Origin: Burkholderia diffusa
Lineage (GTDB): Bacteria > Pseudomonadota > Gammaproteobacteria > Burkholderiales > Burkholderiaceae
Reading direction: 5' to 3'
DNA length: 64,000 nt
Assembly: GCF_902499115.1 (NCBI RefSeq)
Contig: NZ_CABVPN010000013.1
Coordinates: 1 to 64,000, forward strand
Below, piece by piece: positions 35,758-43,389 of this stretch (the first letter of the stretch is position 1; each line of letters starts with the position of its first letter). The translations under genes were made by a program, and so were the position numbers. Below the pieces are notes generated by a model. It saw nothing but the letters and a program-made list of their open reading frames with translations, was not told where the DNA came from and made no database searches.

Positions 35758-36864
35758 TTATGCTTTAGAGGATTGCGCAGCGGAAGGTTCGGCGTGATGG
35801 CCTGCGGCCGGGCTCGTCTGGCCCGCGCCGCCCGCGTCGTGTTCGCCGTCGCCGAGCGACACCGAATTGTCCGCCATCGCGCGCGCGAGGCGCTCCAGCA
35901 CGCCGTTTTTGACGGCATCATACCCGCGTTTGATCGCCCACTCAAACGCATAGGCATCGGCCGAACCGTGGCTTTTGATCACGAGGCTCTTCAGCCCCAG
36001 CAGCGCTGCTCCATTGTACTGGCGGTGATCGACGCGCTTCTTGAAACGCATCAGCACCGGCAGCGCAAGCAGCGCCATCAGCTTCGACATCAGCGAACGG
36101 CCGAACTCCTCGCGGATGATGTCGGAGAGCATCTGCGCGAGCCCTTCGGACGTCTTCAGCGCGACGTTGCCGACGAAGCCGTCGCAGACGATCACGTCGA
36201 CCGTGCCTTTATAGATGTCGTTGCCTTCGACGTTGCCGCGGAAATTCAGCGTGCTGGCGCGCAGCAGTTCCCCTGCGCGCTTGATCGTCTCGTTGCCCTT
36301 GATGACCTCTTCGCCGATGTTCAGCAGGCCGATCGTCGGACGCTCCTTGCCTTCGAGCGCGGCAACGAGCGCATGCCCCATCTCCGCGAACTGCAGCAGG
36401 TGCTGCGGCTCGCAGTCGACGTTCGCGCCGAGGTCCAGCATCATCGTGTAGCCGGTCGGGTTCGGCAGCGCGAACGCGATCGCTGGCCGCTCGATGCCGG
36501 GCAGCGTCTTGAGCACGTAACGGGAAACGGCCATCAGCGCACCGGTATTGCCGGCGGAGATACAGGCCTGGGCCGCGCCGTCCTTGACGTGGTTGAGCGC
36601 GACACGCATCGAAGAATCCTTCTTCTTGCGCAGCGCCACTTCGACAGGGTCGTCCATCGCCACGACTTCGGTGGCGGGCACGATGGTCAGCGCGGGATCG
36701 TCGAGGGCTTTCAGCTTTTTCAGCTGAGCGCGGATCGCGCTTTCGATGCCGACGAGCATCAGGTGCGCATCGGGATGCGCGCGGACGAACTTGACTGCCG
36801 CGGGAACGGTCACGGACGGGCCGTGGTCGCCTCCCATGCAATCGATTGTGAGCTTTACGGTCAT
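35758..36864 (-). CDS. plsX: Phosphate acyltransferase PlsX
   Basis: 368 aa. It converts acyl-ACP to acyl-phosphate, the acyl donor for PlsY in phospholipid synthesis. The N-terminus IDCMGGDHGPSVTVPAA is the family signature. The C-terminal 35 residues are Ala/Gly-rich and dispensable in other members. It lies between rpmF and fabH; a terminator-like hairpin precedes it. Confidence 0.95.
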   Translation of the reverse strand: MTVKLTIDCMGGDHGPSVTVPAAVKFVRAHPDAHLMLVGIESAIRAQLKKLKALDDPALTIVPATEVVAMDDPVEVALRKKKDSSMRVALNHVKDGAAQACISAGNTGALMAVSRYVLKTLPGIERPAIAFALPNPTGYTMMLDLGANVDCEPQHLLQFAEMGHALVAALEGKERPTIGLLNIGEEVIKGNETIKRAGELLRASTLNFRGNVEGNDIYKGTVDVIVCDGFVGNVALKTSEGLAQMLSDIIREEFGRSLMSKLMALLALPVLMRFKKRVDHRQYNGAALLGLKSLVIKSHGSADAYAFEWAIKRGYDAVKNGVLERLARAMADNSVSLGDGEHDAGGAGQTSPAAGHHAEPSAAQSSKA

Positions 36865-36887
36865 GGAATGCGACGAATTTCAGGCAC

Positions 36888-36917
36888 AAAAAAGCGGCAG
36901 TTGAATGCCGCCTTTTT
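36888..36917 (-). terminator. Intercistronic terminator/attenuator between rpmF and plsX
   Basis: Stem TGCCGC/GCGGCA (36906-36911 with 36894-36899), 6-base loop, followed on the minus strand by six T. T-runs occur on both sides. It should stop a fraction of the transcripts leaving rpmF. Confidence 0.75.
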
Positions 36918-36993
36918 GTTGAGCCAGGAAAGTGTCAAGCGAACCAGTTGTCACGCGAACGGCGAACGTAGCGCGCAACGCGTGACTTGACGC

Positions 36994-37173
36994 TTAGTCG
37001 TTCTTCGTCTTGACGACTTTCTTGCCGCGATAGTAGCCGTTCGGGCTGACGTGGTGACGCAGATGCACTTCACCCGTGCTCGGCTCGACTGCCAGCGGCG
37101 CTGCCGTCAGGAAATCGTGCGAACGATGCATGCCGCGCTTCGACGGCGACTTCTTGTTTTGCTGGACTGCCAT
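36994..37173 (-). CDS. rpmF: 50S ribosomal protein L32
   Basis: 59 aa, basic. It begins [20 protein letters not shown] and ends KKVVKTKND. Like other zinc-free L32 proteins it lacks the four-cysteine site. It lies 98 bases downstream of the yceD gene, the conserved yceD-rpmF-plsX arrangement that ties ribosome and lipid synthesis. Confidence 0.97.
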
Positions 37174-37271
37174 GACTAACTCCTAAATAATTTTCCGGAT
37201 TCTAACACAGCCCGATCCGGCGCTTAACTACCCTGGCCCAAAGCCCTTACGCCTTCCCGCGCCACAACTGC

Positions 37272-37907
37272 TTAGTGTTTCTTGCCGCCGTCCCCGTCCT
37301 TCTTCAGCGCTTCCAGCGCCGCGAACGGATTCGGCCGTTTGCCTTCGTCCTCGTCTTCGGCGGACTCGTCGTCCGCGTCTTCCGAAGGACCGCTCGCACC
37401 CGACACGAGGCTTTCGTGAACTGCCGGGCAAACCTCGTGCTTGGGCACGAGCGGCAACGAAAGCAGCAACTCCTCTTCGATCAAGTCGACGAGATCGAAC
37501 TGGCGTGAGCCCACGATCACATCGGCTTCATCGTCGTCGAGCGGAAATTCTTCAGCTTCTTCTTCGGTCGCAACGACCCGGTACGTCATGTCGACGTCGA
37601 ACGTCTGGTCGTACGGGGTCATGCAGCGCTGGCACGTGAGCCACGCATGGCCATGCACCGCGAGGCGCAGATACGGCTGCTGCCCATCGGCGCCGTCGTC
37701 CTGCAACTCTTTCTGGGTGAACCCTTCGGCCTGCCACGTGAAGACCGTGTCACGATCGGGCGCGTCCGCCGGCACTTCGCTCAGCATGCGCGGCAGCTGC
37801 GACAGCCGCACGGCACCCGCTGCTTGCCGCCCGCTGCGGGCCAATTCGAACAGGTCGACCGCGTGCGGATCAAGCGACGCCGCAGGTTTGCCAGAAGAAG
37901 TGTTCAT
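37272..37907 (-). CDS. yceD: DUF177/YceD family protein
   Basis: 211 aa from the ATG at 37907 with GGAG seven bases upstream. The family is linked to 23S rRNA accumulation and always sits near rpmF. The two conserved Cys are in WLTCQRCMTPYDQ (about 113-116), and VDLIEEELLLSLPLVPKHE is the other family block. The C-terminus is an acidic stretch (SEDADDESAEDEDEG) followed by Lys residues. First gene of the fab cluster, read from the promoter at 38.1 kb. Confidence 0.92.
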   Translation of the reverse strand: MNTSSGKPAASLDPHAVDLFELARSGRQAAGAVRLSQLPRMLSEVPADAPDRDTVFTWQAEGFTQKELQDDGADGQQPYLRLAVHGHAWLTCQRCMTPYDQTFDVDMTYRVVATEEEAEEFPLDDDEADVIVGSRQFDLVDLIEEELLLSLPLVPKHEVCPAVHESLVSGASGPSEDADDESAEDEDEGKRPNPFAALEALKKDGDGGKKH

Positions 37908-38070
37908 GTTGCGCTCCTGCCTACAGGCTGACTTGCGGGACCCGACTTGCTGGCGCCACATATTTGGCGCCGCACACGTGCGCGATCTACGCCGCGTACG
38001 ATTACGTACTTTACGTCCGACGACCCGGCAGGCGCCACCACAGCGAAAGCCTGCCGATGAAAAGCGGGAA

Positions 38071-38099
38071 AGCATACCTGTTTTACCTTTTTCGGTCAA
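38071..38099 (-). promoter_or_regulatory. Promoter of the yceD-rpmF-plsX-fab cluster
   Basis: On the minus strand TTGACC (38099-38094), a 17-base spacer and TATGCT (38076-38071). Transcription would begin near 38064, giving a leader of about 155 bases that is dense in short palindromes (GGCGCC twice near 37953 and 37966, then GCACACGTGC and TACGTA-type repeats). Confidence 0.8.
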
Positions 38100-38162
38100 T
38101 CACTTATGCTTGCGCCCTCGCAACACCGCGCCACACCTGACGACTCATCGACCCAACCGACC

Positions 38163-38792
38163 ATGCCGGATACCGTTTGCCGCCCGCCGCGGCTGATTCT
38201 CGCCTCCAGTTCCCGCTACCGCCGCGCGCTCCTCGAGCGCCTCGGCATGCCGTTCGACGTCATGTCGCCCGACCTCGACGAAACCCCGCTCGCAGGAGAA
38301 GCGCCGGCCGAGACCGCACTGCGCCTCGCCGGCGCGAAGGCGCGCGCGGTCGCCGCGACGATCGACGCGCCGGACGGCGTGCTCGTGATCGGGTCGGACC
38401 AGGTCGCGACGTTCGACGGCCGCCAGATCGGCAAGCCCGGCACGCACGAGCGCGCGCTCGCGCAGCTCCTGTCGATGCAGGGCCGCGACGTCGAATTCCA
38501 CAGTGCGCTCAGCCTGTACGACAGCCGCACGGGTGAAACCTGGAGCGAGGACGTCGTCACGCACGTGCGCTTCCGCTCGCTGTCCGAAGCCGAACTCGAC
38601 GCTTACCTGCGCGCGGAAACGCCGTACGACGTCGCCGGCAGCGCGAAGTCAGAAGGGCTCGGCATCGCGCTGCTGGATGCCATCGACTCCGACGACCCCA
38701 CGGCCCTCGTCGGCCTGCCGCTGATCGCGCTCACGCGGATGCTGCGCGCCGCGGGCTATCCATTGTTCGCTACCCAAGGAGACCGCGCATGA
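38163..38792 (+). CDS. maf: Maf-family nucleotide pyrophosphatase (YceF type)
   Basis: 209 aa from the ATG at 38163; an in-frame ATG at 38106 would place the start in the divergent promoter region. Maf proteins hydrolyse modified or non-canonical nucleoside triphosphates. The signature LILASSSRYRRALLERLG opens the protein, and the catalytic Asp is in VIGSDQVA. The DFDETP-like motif reads LDETPLAGE. It overlaps the next gene by four bases (ATGA). Confidence 0.92.
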   Translation: MPDTVCRPPRLILASSSRYRRALLERLGMPFDVMSPDLDETPLAGEAPAETALRLAGAKARAVAATIDAPDGVLVIGSDQVATFDGRQIGKPGTHERALAQLLSMQGRDVEFHSALSLYDSRTGETWSEDVVTHVRFRSLSEAELDAYLRAETPYDVAGSAKSEGLGIALLDAIDSDDPTALVGLPLIALTRMLRAAGYPLFATQGDRA

Positions 38793-39511
38793 CGGCCGGC
38801 ACGCTCTATCTCGTCCCGAACACCCTCGGCGAAGGCGACGCATCGATGCTCGCCGCCGTGCTGCCCGCGGCCGTGCAGGCGCGCGCCGGCACGCTCGGCT
38901 ACTACATCGGCGAAAACGCGAAAACGACCCGCGCGTTCCTGAAGAAGATCGGCACGACGCGGCCGATCCAGGAGATCGAGATTCGGGAACTGAACGTCAA
39001 TACGCCGGCCGGCGAGATCGACCGGCTGCTCGCACCGGTACTGGCGGGCGCGGACGCCGGGCTCGTATCCGAGGCCGGCTGCCCCGCCGTTGCCGATCCC
39101 GGCGCGCTGCTGGTCCGCCGGGCGCACGAGCGCGGCGTGAAAGTCGTGCCGCTCGTCGGGCCGAGTTCGATCCTGCTAGCGCTGATGGCATCGGGCCTGA
39201 ACGGCCAGAGTTTCGCGTTCAACGGCTATCTGCCGGTCGATGCGGCCGCGCGCGCGAAACGCCTGCGTGAACTCGAGCAGTTGTCGCGCAAGGCGCGCCA
39301 GACGCAGATATTCATCGAGACGCCGTACCGGAACCATGCGATGCTCGATACGCTCGTCGCGACCTGCGCGCCGTCGACGCAGATCTGCGTCGCGGCCGAC
39401 TTGACCCTCGAAACCGAGACGATCGCCAGCCGTTCGGTGGCCGACTGGAAAAAGGCGCCGGCGCCGAACCTGCACAAGCGCCCCGCCATCTTCCTGCTGC
39501 TCGCGAACTGA
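38789..39511 (+). CDS. Tetrapyrrole-methylase-family SAM methyltransferase (RsmI-like)
   Basis: 240 aa. The fold and the motifs TLYLVPNTLGEGD, GLVSEAGCPAVADPG and LVGPSSILLALMASG place it with RsmI, which methylates C1402 of 16S rRNA. It is about 45 residues shorter than true RsmI, lacking the C-terminal domain, and is probably a paralogue with another or no known substrate. Translationally coupled to maf. Confidence 0.85.
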   Translation: MTAGTLYLVPNTLGEGDASMLAAVLPAAVQARAGTLGYYIGENAKTTRAFLKKIGTTRPIQEIEIRELNVNTPAGEIDRLLAPVLAGADAGLVSEAGCPAVADPGALLVRRAHERGVKVVPLVGPSSILLALMASGLNGQSFAFNGYLPVDAAARAKRLRELEQLSRKARQTQIFIETPYRNHAMLDTLVATCAPSTQICVAADLTLETETIASRSVADWKKAPAPNLHKRPAIFLLLAN

Positions 39512-39583
39512 GATCGGCACCGGCAACAGCCTCGCGGCACGGGGCGCCCCGCCCCAATCGGCGCGGCGCCGGCCGGCTGGCGC

Positions 39584-40576
39584 TCAGCGCAGGCTGAACG
39601 ACGTGCCGCCCGCGGTCAGCGCCTTCATCGCTGCACCGCCGACCGCCGCGCCGAACTTGCGCGCAACACGATTCGTCAGGCTTTCCTTCACCGTGTAGTC
39701 GACGAGATCCGGCGCCTTCAGCACGTCGCGCGCGACCGTGTCGGTCGTGCCGTAGCCGTCGGCGAGCCCGAGTTCGACGCTCTTCTCGCCGGTCCAGAAC
39801 AGGCCCGAGAACATGTCGGGCGTTTCGTGCAGCCGCTTGCCGCGGCCATCCTTCACGGCCTTGATGAACTGCGCATGGACCTGGTCGAGCAGCGCCTGCG
39901 CATGGGCATCCATCTTCGGCGTGTCGGGCGAGAACGGGTCGTAGAAGCCCTTGTTTTCACCCGCTGTGTGCAGGCGGCGATCGACGCCCAGCTTGCCCAT
40001 CAGGCCCGTGAAGCCGAACCCGTCCATCAGCACCCCGATCGAGCCGACGATACTCGCCTTGTCGACGAAGATCTTGTCGGCGGCGGACGCAATGTAATAG
40101 CCACCCGATGCGCACATGTCGGTCACGACGACGTACAACGGCTTGTCCGGATACTTCGTGCGGAGCCGGCGGATCTCGTCATAGACCATTCCTGCCTGCA
40201 CCGGGCTGCCGCCCGGGCTGTTGATCCGCAGCACGACGCCGGCCGTGCCGCTGTCGTCGAAAGCGGCATCCAGCGCCGTATTGATGTCGTCGGCATTCGC
40301 GTTGGTGCCCGCCGCGATCTCGCCGTCGATCGTCACGAGCGCCGTGTGGCGCCCGCTCGACGAGAACTTCGAGTCGCTCGAGAAATCGATCAGCGCGAAC
40401 GCGAGCAGCACGAATACGCCGAGAAACGCAAAGCGGAAGAAGATCTTCCAGCGCCGCGCCGCGCGCTGTTCCTTGACGGCCGCGAGCGCGATCCGCTCGA
40501 GCGCCGCACGCTCCCAGTTCGGTTCGCGGCTGTCGGGACGGGAGGAGGAATCAGGGATGTTCGGTTGGTCGGCCAT
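39584..40576 (-). CDS. sppA: S49 signal-peptide peptidase SppA-type protease
   Basis: 330 aa, the short single-domain form. It degrades cleaved signal peptides in the inner membrane. One N-terminal membrane anchor (about 43-66) precedes the Clp-like protease domain. NSPGGSPVQAG forms the oxyanion region, the nucleophilic Ser is in MCASGGYYIA, and the general-base Lys lies in the GENKGFYDPFSP segment. The Rieske protein gene ends 12 bases upstream of it. Confidence 0.93.
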   Translation of the reverse strand: MADQPNIPDSSSRPDSREPNWERAALERIALAAVKEQRAARRWKIFFRFAFLGVFVLLAFALIDFSSDSKFSSSGRHTALVTIDGEIAAGTNANADDINTALDAAFDDSGTAGVVLRINSPGGSPVQAGMVYDEIRRLRTKYPDKPLYVVVTDMCASGGYYIASAADKIFVDKASIVGSIGVLMDGFGFTGLMGKLGVDRRLHTAGENKGFYDPFSPDTPKMDAHAQALLDQVHAQFIKAVKDGRGKRLHETPDMFSGLFWTGEKSVELGLADGYGTTDTVARDVLKAPDLVDYTVKESLTNRVARKFGAAVGGAAMKALTAGGTSFSLR

Positions 40577-40588
40577 GCAGTAATGTCT

Positions 40589-40999
40589 TCAGTCGGTCGT
40601 GGCGGAAGGGGGCGGAGCGGCGGGGCCCAAGTCGGCATCCGGCACCCAGAATACCGCACGCCCGTCCGGCGTGTCGCGCTCGTCGACTTCGACCGGCCGC
40701 AGGCGACCGCCGCGGCATGGGCCGCCGACACACTTGCCGGTATCCGGCGCATAGATCGCGCCGTGCGTCGCACACATCAGGTACAGGCCCGACGACTCGA
40801 AGAACTGCCCTTCGGCCCAGTCGAGTTCCATCGGCACGTGCGCGCAGCGGTTCAGGTAGCCGTACGCACGACCTTCGTAGCGCACGAAGAACACGACCGC
40901 CTGCTCGCCGCGCAGCGATGCGTCGACGCGCACGCCGGCACCGCCGTCGGCCAGCGCGTCCGATGCACACACGCGCACGACTTCCGGCGCCGTGCTCAT
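40589..40999 (-). CDS. Rieske [2Fe-2S] ferredoxin-like protein
   Basis: 136 aa. The cluster ligands are visible: Cys-x-His in NRCAHVPM and Cys-x-x-His in CATHGAIY, with the conserved Gly-Pro loop CVGGPCRGG. No membrane segment, so a soluble electron carrier, possibly with an oxygenase elsewhere. Its start overlaps the HAD phosphatase stop by four bases, placing it in the rluC-HAD-Rieske-sppA transcript. Confidence 0.92.
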   Translation of the reverse strand: MSTAPEVVRVCASDALADGGAGVRVDASLRGEQAVVFFVRYEGRAYGYLNRCAHVPMELDWAEGQFFESSGLYLMCATHGAIYAPDTGKCVGGPCRGGRLRPVEVDERDTPDGRAVFWVPDADLGPAAPPPSATTD

Positions 41000-41655
41000 G
41001 CGTGCTCCCGCAGCCACGCCGCCAGCGCGCCGACGTCCGGCGCGACGAAGCGCGGCGTCAGCGCGGCCAGCGCATCGGCCGTGTGCGCACCATACGAAAC
41101 ACCGATGCCGGCGGCCCCGGCACTGGCGGCCATCTGCAGGTCGTGCGTGGTGTCGCCGATCATCACGGTACGCGCAAGATCCTGCCCCAATTCGCGCGAC
41201 AGTTCGTGAAGCATCGCCGGGTGCGGCTTCGAGAACGTTTCGTCCGCGCAGCGCGTCGCATCGAACAGGCTCGTCAGCTTTGACTGGTCGAGCACGCGGT
41301 TCAGCCCGACTCGGCCCTTGCCGGTCGCGACCGCGAGCAGGTAACCCATGTCGCGCAATTCCGCGAGCAGTTCGCGCACGCCGGCGAACAGCTCGATGCG
41401 CTGATCGTCCAGCAAGTAGTGATGGCGATAACGTTCGGCCAGCCGCGGATAGTCGGACGGATCGAGGGTCGGCGCAGTAATCTGAAGCGCATCGCGCAGG
41501 CCGAGGCCGATCACATAGCGGGACGCCTCGTCCGACGGCGTGGGTAGGCCGAGATCGCGGCACGCGGCCTGGATGCTGTGCGCGATGTGCGCAGTCGAAT
41601 CCATCAGCGTGCCGTCCCAGTCGAAGACGATCAGGTCAAATTGCTGTCGGGCCAT
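40996..41655 (-). CDS. HAD-superfamily phosphatase (Gph-like, subfamily IA)
   Basis: 219 aa from the ATG at 41655. Motif I DWDGTLMDS holds the nucleophilic Asp; motif II VATGK; motif III Lys in FSKPHP; motif IV GDTTHD. The helical cap is of the phosphoglycolate-phosphatase type, but the substrate cannot be assigned. Five bases after rluC. Confidence 0.9.
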   Translation of the reverse strand: MARQQFDLIVFDWDGTLMDSTAHIAHSIQAACRDLGLPTPSDEASRYVIGLGLRDALQITAPTLDPSDYPRLAERYRHHYLLDDQRIELFAGVRELLAELRDMGYLLAVATGKGRVGLNRVLDQSKLTSLFDATRCADETFSKPHPAMLHELSRELGQDLARTVMIGDTTHDLQMAASAGAAGIGVSYGAHTADALAALTPRFVAPDVGALAAWLREHA

Positions 41656-41660
41656 GCGAG

Positions 41661-42665
41661 TCAGGCGGTATCGCGCAGAGCGCTGAGTTGATCGAGGAAG
41701 CGCCGGCATTCGTCCGGCAGCGGCGCGTCGAACTGCAGCGCCTCGCCGGTCAGCGGATGGGTGAGCTTCAGCCGGTGCGCGTGCAGGAACATCCGCTTGA
41801 GCGACGGCTGCGCATTCGCGCGCGCCAGCGCCTTGTTCAGTGCGAAGTCGCCATACTTGGCGTCGCCGGCGATCGGCAGGCCGAGATGCGCGAGGTGCAC
41901 ACGAATCTGATGGGTCCGACCCGTTTTGAGTTCCGCTTCGACCAGCGCATAGTCCGGCCAGCGCTCGATCAGGTTGAACACCGTGTGCGACGGCAGGCCG
42001 TCGTCCTGCACGCGCACCCGCCGCTCCCCTTCCGGGGTCGAATACTTGAACAGCGGCGCCTTCACCGCACGGCGGCGGCCCCAGTCGGCCTGCCATTCTC
42101 CATGTCCGCACGCGAAGTAACGCTTGTCCATCCGGTTCTCGCGAATCTGCTCGTGCAGGCCGACGAGCGCCGAGCGCTTCTTCGCGAGCATCAGGATCCC
42201 GGACGTCTCGCGGTCGAGCCGATGCACGAGTTCGAGGAACTTCGCGCGCGGACGCGCCTGACGCATCTGCTCGATCACGCCGAACGCAACGCCGCTGCCG
42301 CCGTGCACGGCGACGCCGGCCGGCTTGTTGATGACGAGCATGGCGTCGTCTTCGTACAGCACCTCGAATTGCGCGGGCGGCACGATCGGCGTGTCGGCGC
42401 GCGCGAGGTCCGCCGCGGCCACGCGCACGGGCGGTACGCGCACGATGTCGCCGAGAGCGAGCCGGTACTGCGCATCGATCCGGCCCTTGTTCACGCGCAC
42501 TTCGCCGCTGCGCAGGATCCGGTAAATATGGCTTTTCGGCACGCCTTTACAGACGCGCAACAGGAAGTTGTCGATCCGCTGACCGGCCGAGTTTTCGTCG
42601 ATCTCGATCATCGATACCTGGCCGCTTGCGACTGAATTCTGGGATATTTTGCCTAACTCATTCAT
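41661..42665 (-). CDS. rluC: 23S rRNA pseudouridine synthase RluC
   Basis: 334 aa. It makes pseudouridines 955, 2504 and 2580 in 23S rRNA. An S4 domain (about 28-85) precedes the catalytic domain, whose Asp is in HRLDRETSG; RTHQIRVHLAHLGLPIAGD is the other family block. An internal ATG at 42611 has AGG five bases upstream and would give a product 18 residues shorter that keeps the whole S4 domain, so the start is not certain; the ATG at 42665 has only a TATATT hexamer a few bases upstream. Divergent from rne. Confidence 0.94.
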   Translation of the reverse strand: MNELGKISQNSVASGQVSMIEIDENSAGQRIDNFLLRVCKGVPKSHIYRILRSGEVRVNKGRIDAQYRLALGDIVRVPPVRVAAADLARADTPIVPPAQFEVLYEDDAMLVINKPAGVAVHGGSGVAFGVIEQMRQARPRAKFLELVHRLDRETSGILMLAKKRSALVGLHEQIRENRMDKRYFACGHGEWQADWGRRRAVKAPLFKYSTPEGERRVRVQDDGLPSHTVFNLIERWPDYALVEAELKTGRTHQIRVHLAHLGLPIAGDAKYGDFALNKALARANAQPSLKRMFLHAHRLKLTHPLTGEALQFDAPLPDECRRFLDQLSALRDTA

Positions 42666-43389
42666 ACTGAATATAATTTTGCCCAGCCTGACGTTGAGGG
42701 TGGCCTGACCGGCCGGCCCCGACCGAGTCGGGCAAGGTGCAAGCGGAAACCATTATTTTACTTGCGCCGGGGGTCCGCTGCTCGCCCCTAATCAAAGAGA
42801 TGCAGCAAGTTGCACGCACGGCGCCGCCCGTCGGCAAGGATCGCGCCCACAGGCGGATTCGGTCGGCAAGGCGCCGCGGTAACGGAAAGTTGGTTGAAAA
42901 GAATTTGATCGGCAGCCCGACGGCGCGAAGTGCGTCCGCAGGCTGCCGGTTGCGAAAATTACGGCGTTGCGCCCGATTTGGCCCCGCGAAGCGTGCGGGG
43001 CTTGGCGACGTCAAACCAGGGAAGTACACCCCAAGCGGGAAAGTCGGGCTGGATTCGATACTCCCCGCTGCGGCCCAAGCCGCAGCATCTGCCGCCCGTC
43101 GGCGCGCGCGACGCATTGCGCGCGCCCGTGGCAATGCGCGGACTCAGGCTTAGCGCGCTTTTTTGCAGCGTGCGGTGTGTGAACGCCGTGCTTTGAAGCC
43201 GTATTCGCAGGTGCCCTACGGCCGCCGGCCCCGTCTTTCGGGCCCAAGCGCCTCTTCAGGCAATTCTCCCCGCCATCGTTCCCGCTCCAGCGTGCTTGTG
43301 ACAACACAACAAGGTGCGGCCTGCCGTCGTTCCCGCCCTCGCGACTGACAACCGCGAGGCGCCGGCTGCGGAGCCGCCTGGAGTCGTAC
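42666..43389. other. 724-base gap between rluC and rne without a gene
   Basis: No protein-coding frame with a family signature is seen. The region contains the promoters of both divergent genes, but no good -35/-10 pair could be fixed. Near 43145-43175 a GCGCGC segment is followed by CTTTTTT, which could be a weak terminator or pausing site in the rne leader. Two near-identical GCC(A/G)TCGTTCCCGC motifs occur at about 43270 and 43323. The rne-proximal end holds two hairpins listed separately. Confidence 0.6.
43337..43376 (+). promoter_or_regulatory. Tandem hairpins just upstream of the rne start
   Basis: Stem CCTCGCG/CGCGAGG (43337-43343 with 43353-43359, 9-base loop) and stem CGGCT/AGCCG (43363-43367 with 43372-43376, GCGG loop). 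The second ends three bases before the ribosome-binding site TGGAG (43379-43383). In E. coli, RNase E limits its own message through hairpins in the 5' leader; position is comparable, function is inferred. Confidence 0.5.

Noticed and set aside
42611..42665. Leaderless rluC message from the TATATT hexamer
   Set aside because: No -35 element at a suitable distance could be found, and an internal ATG with a ribosome-binding site offers a simpler alternative.
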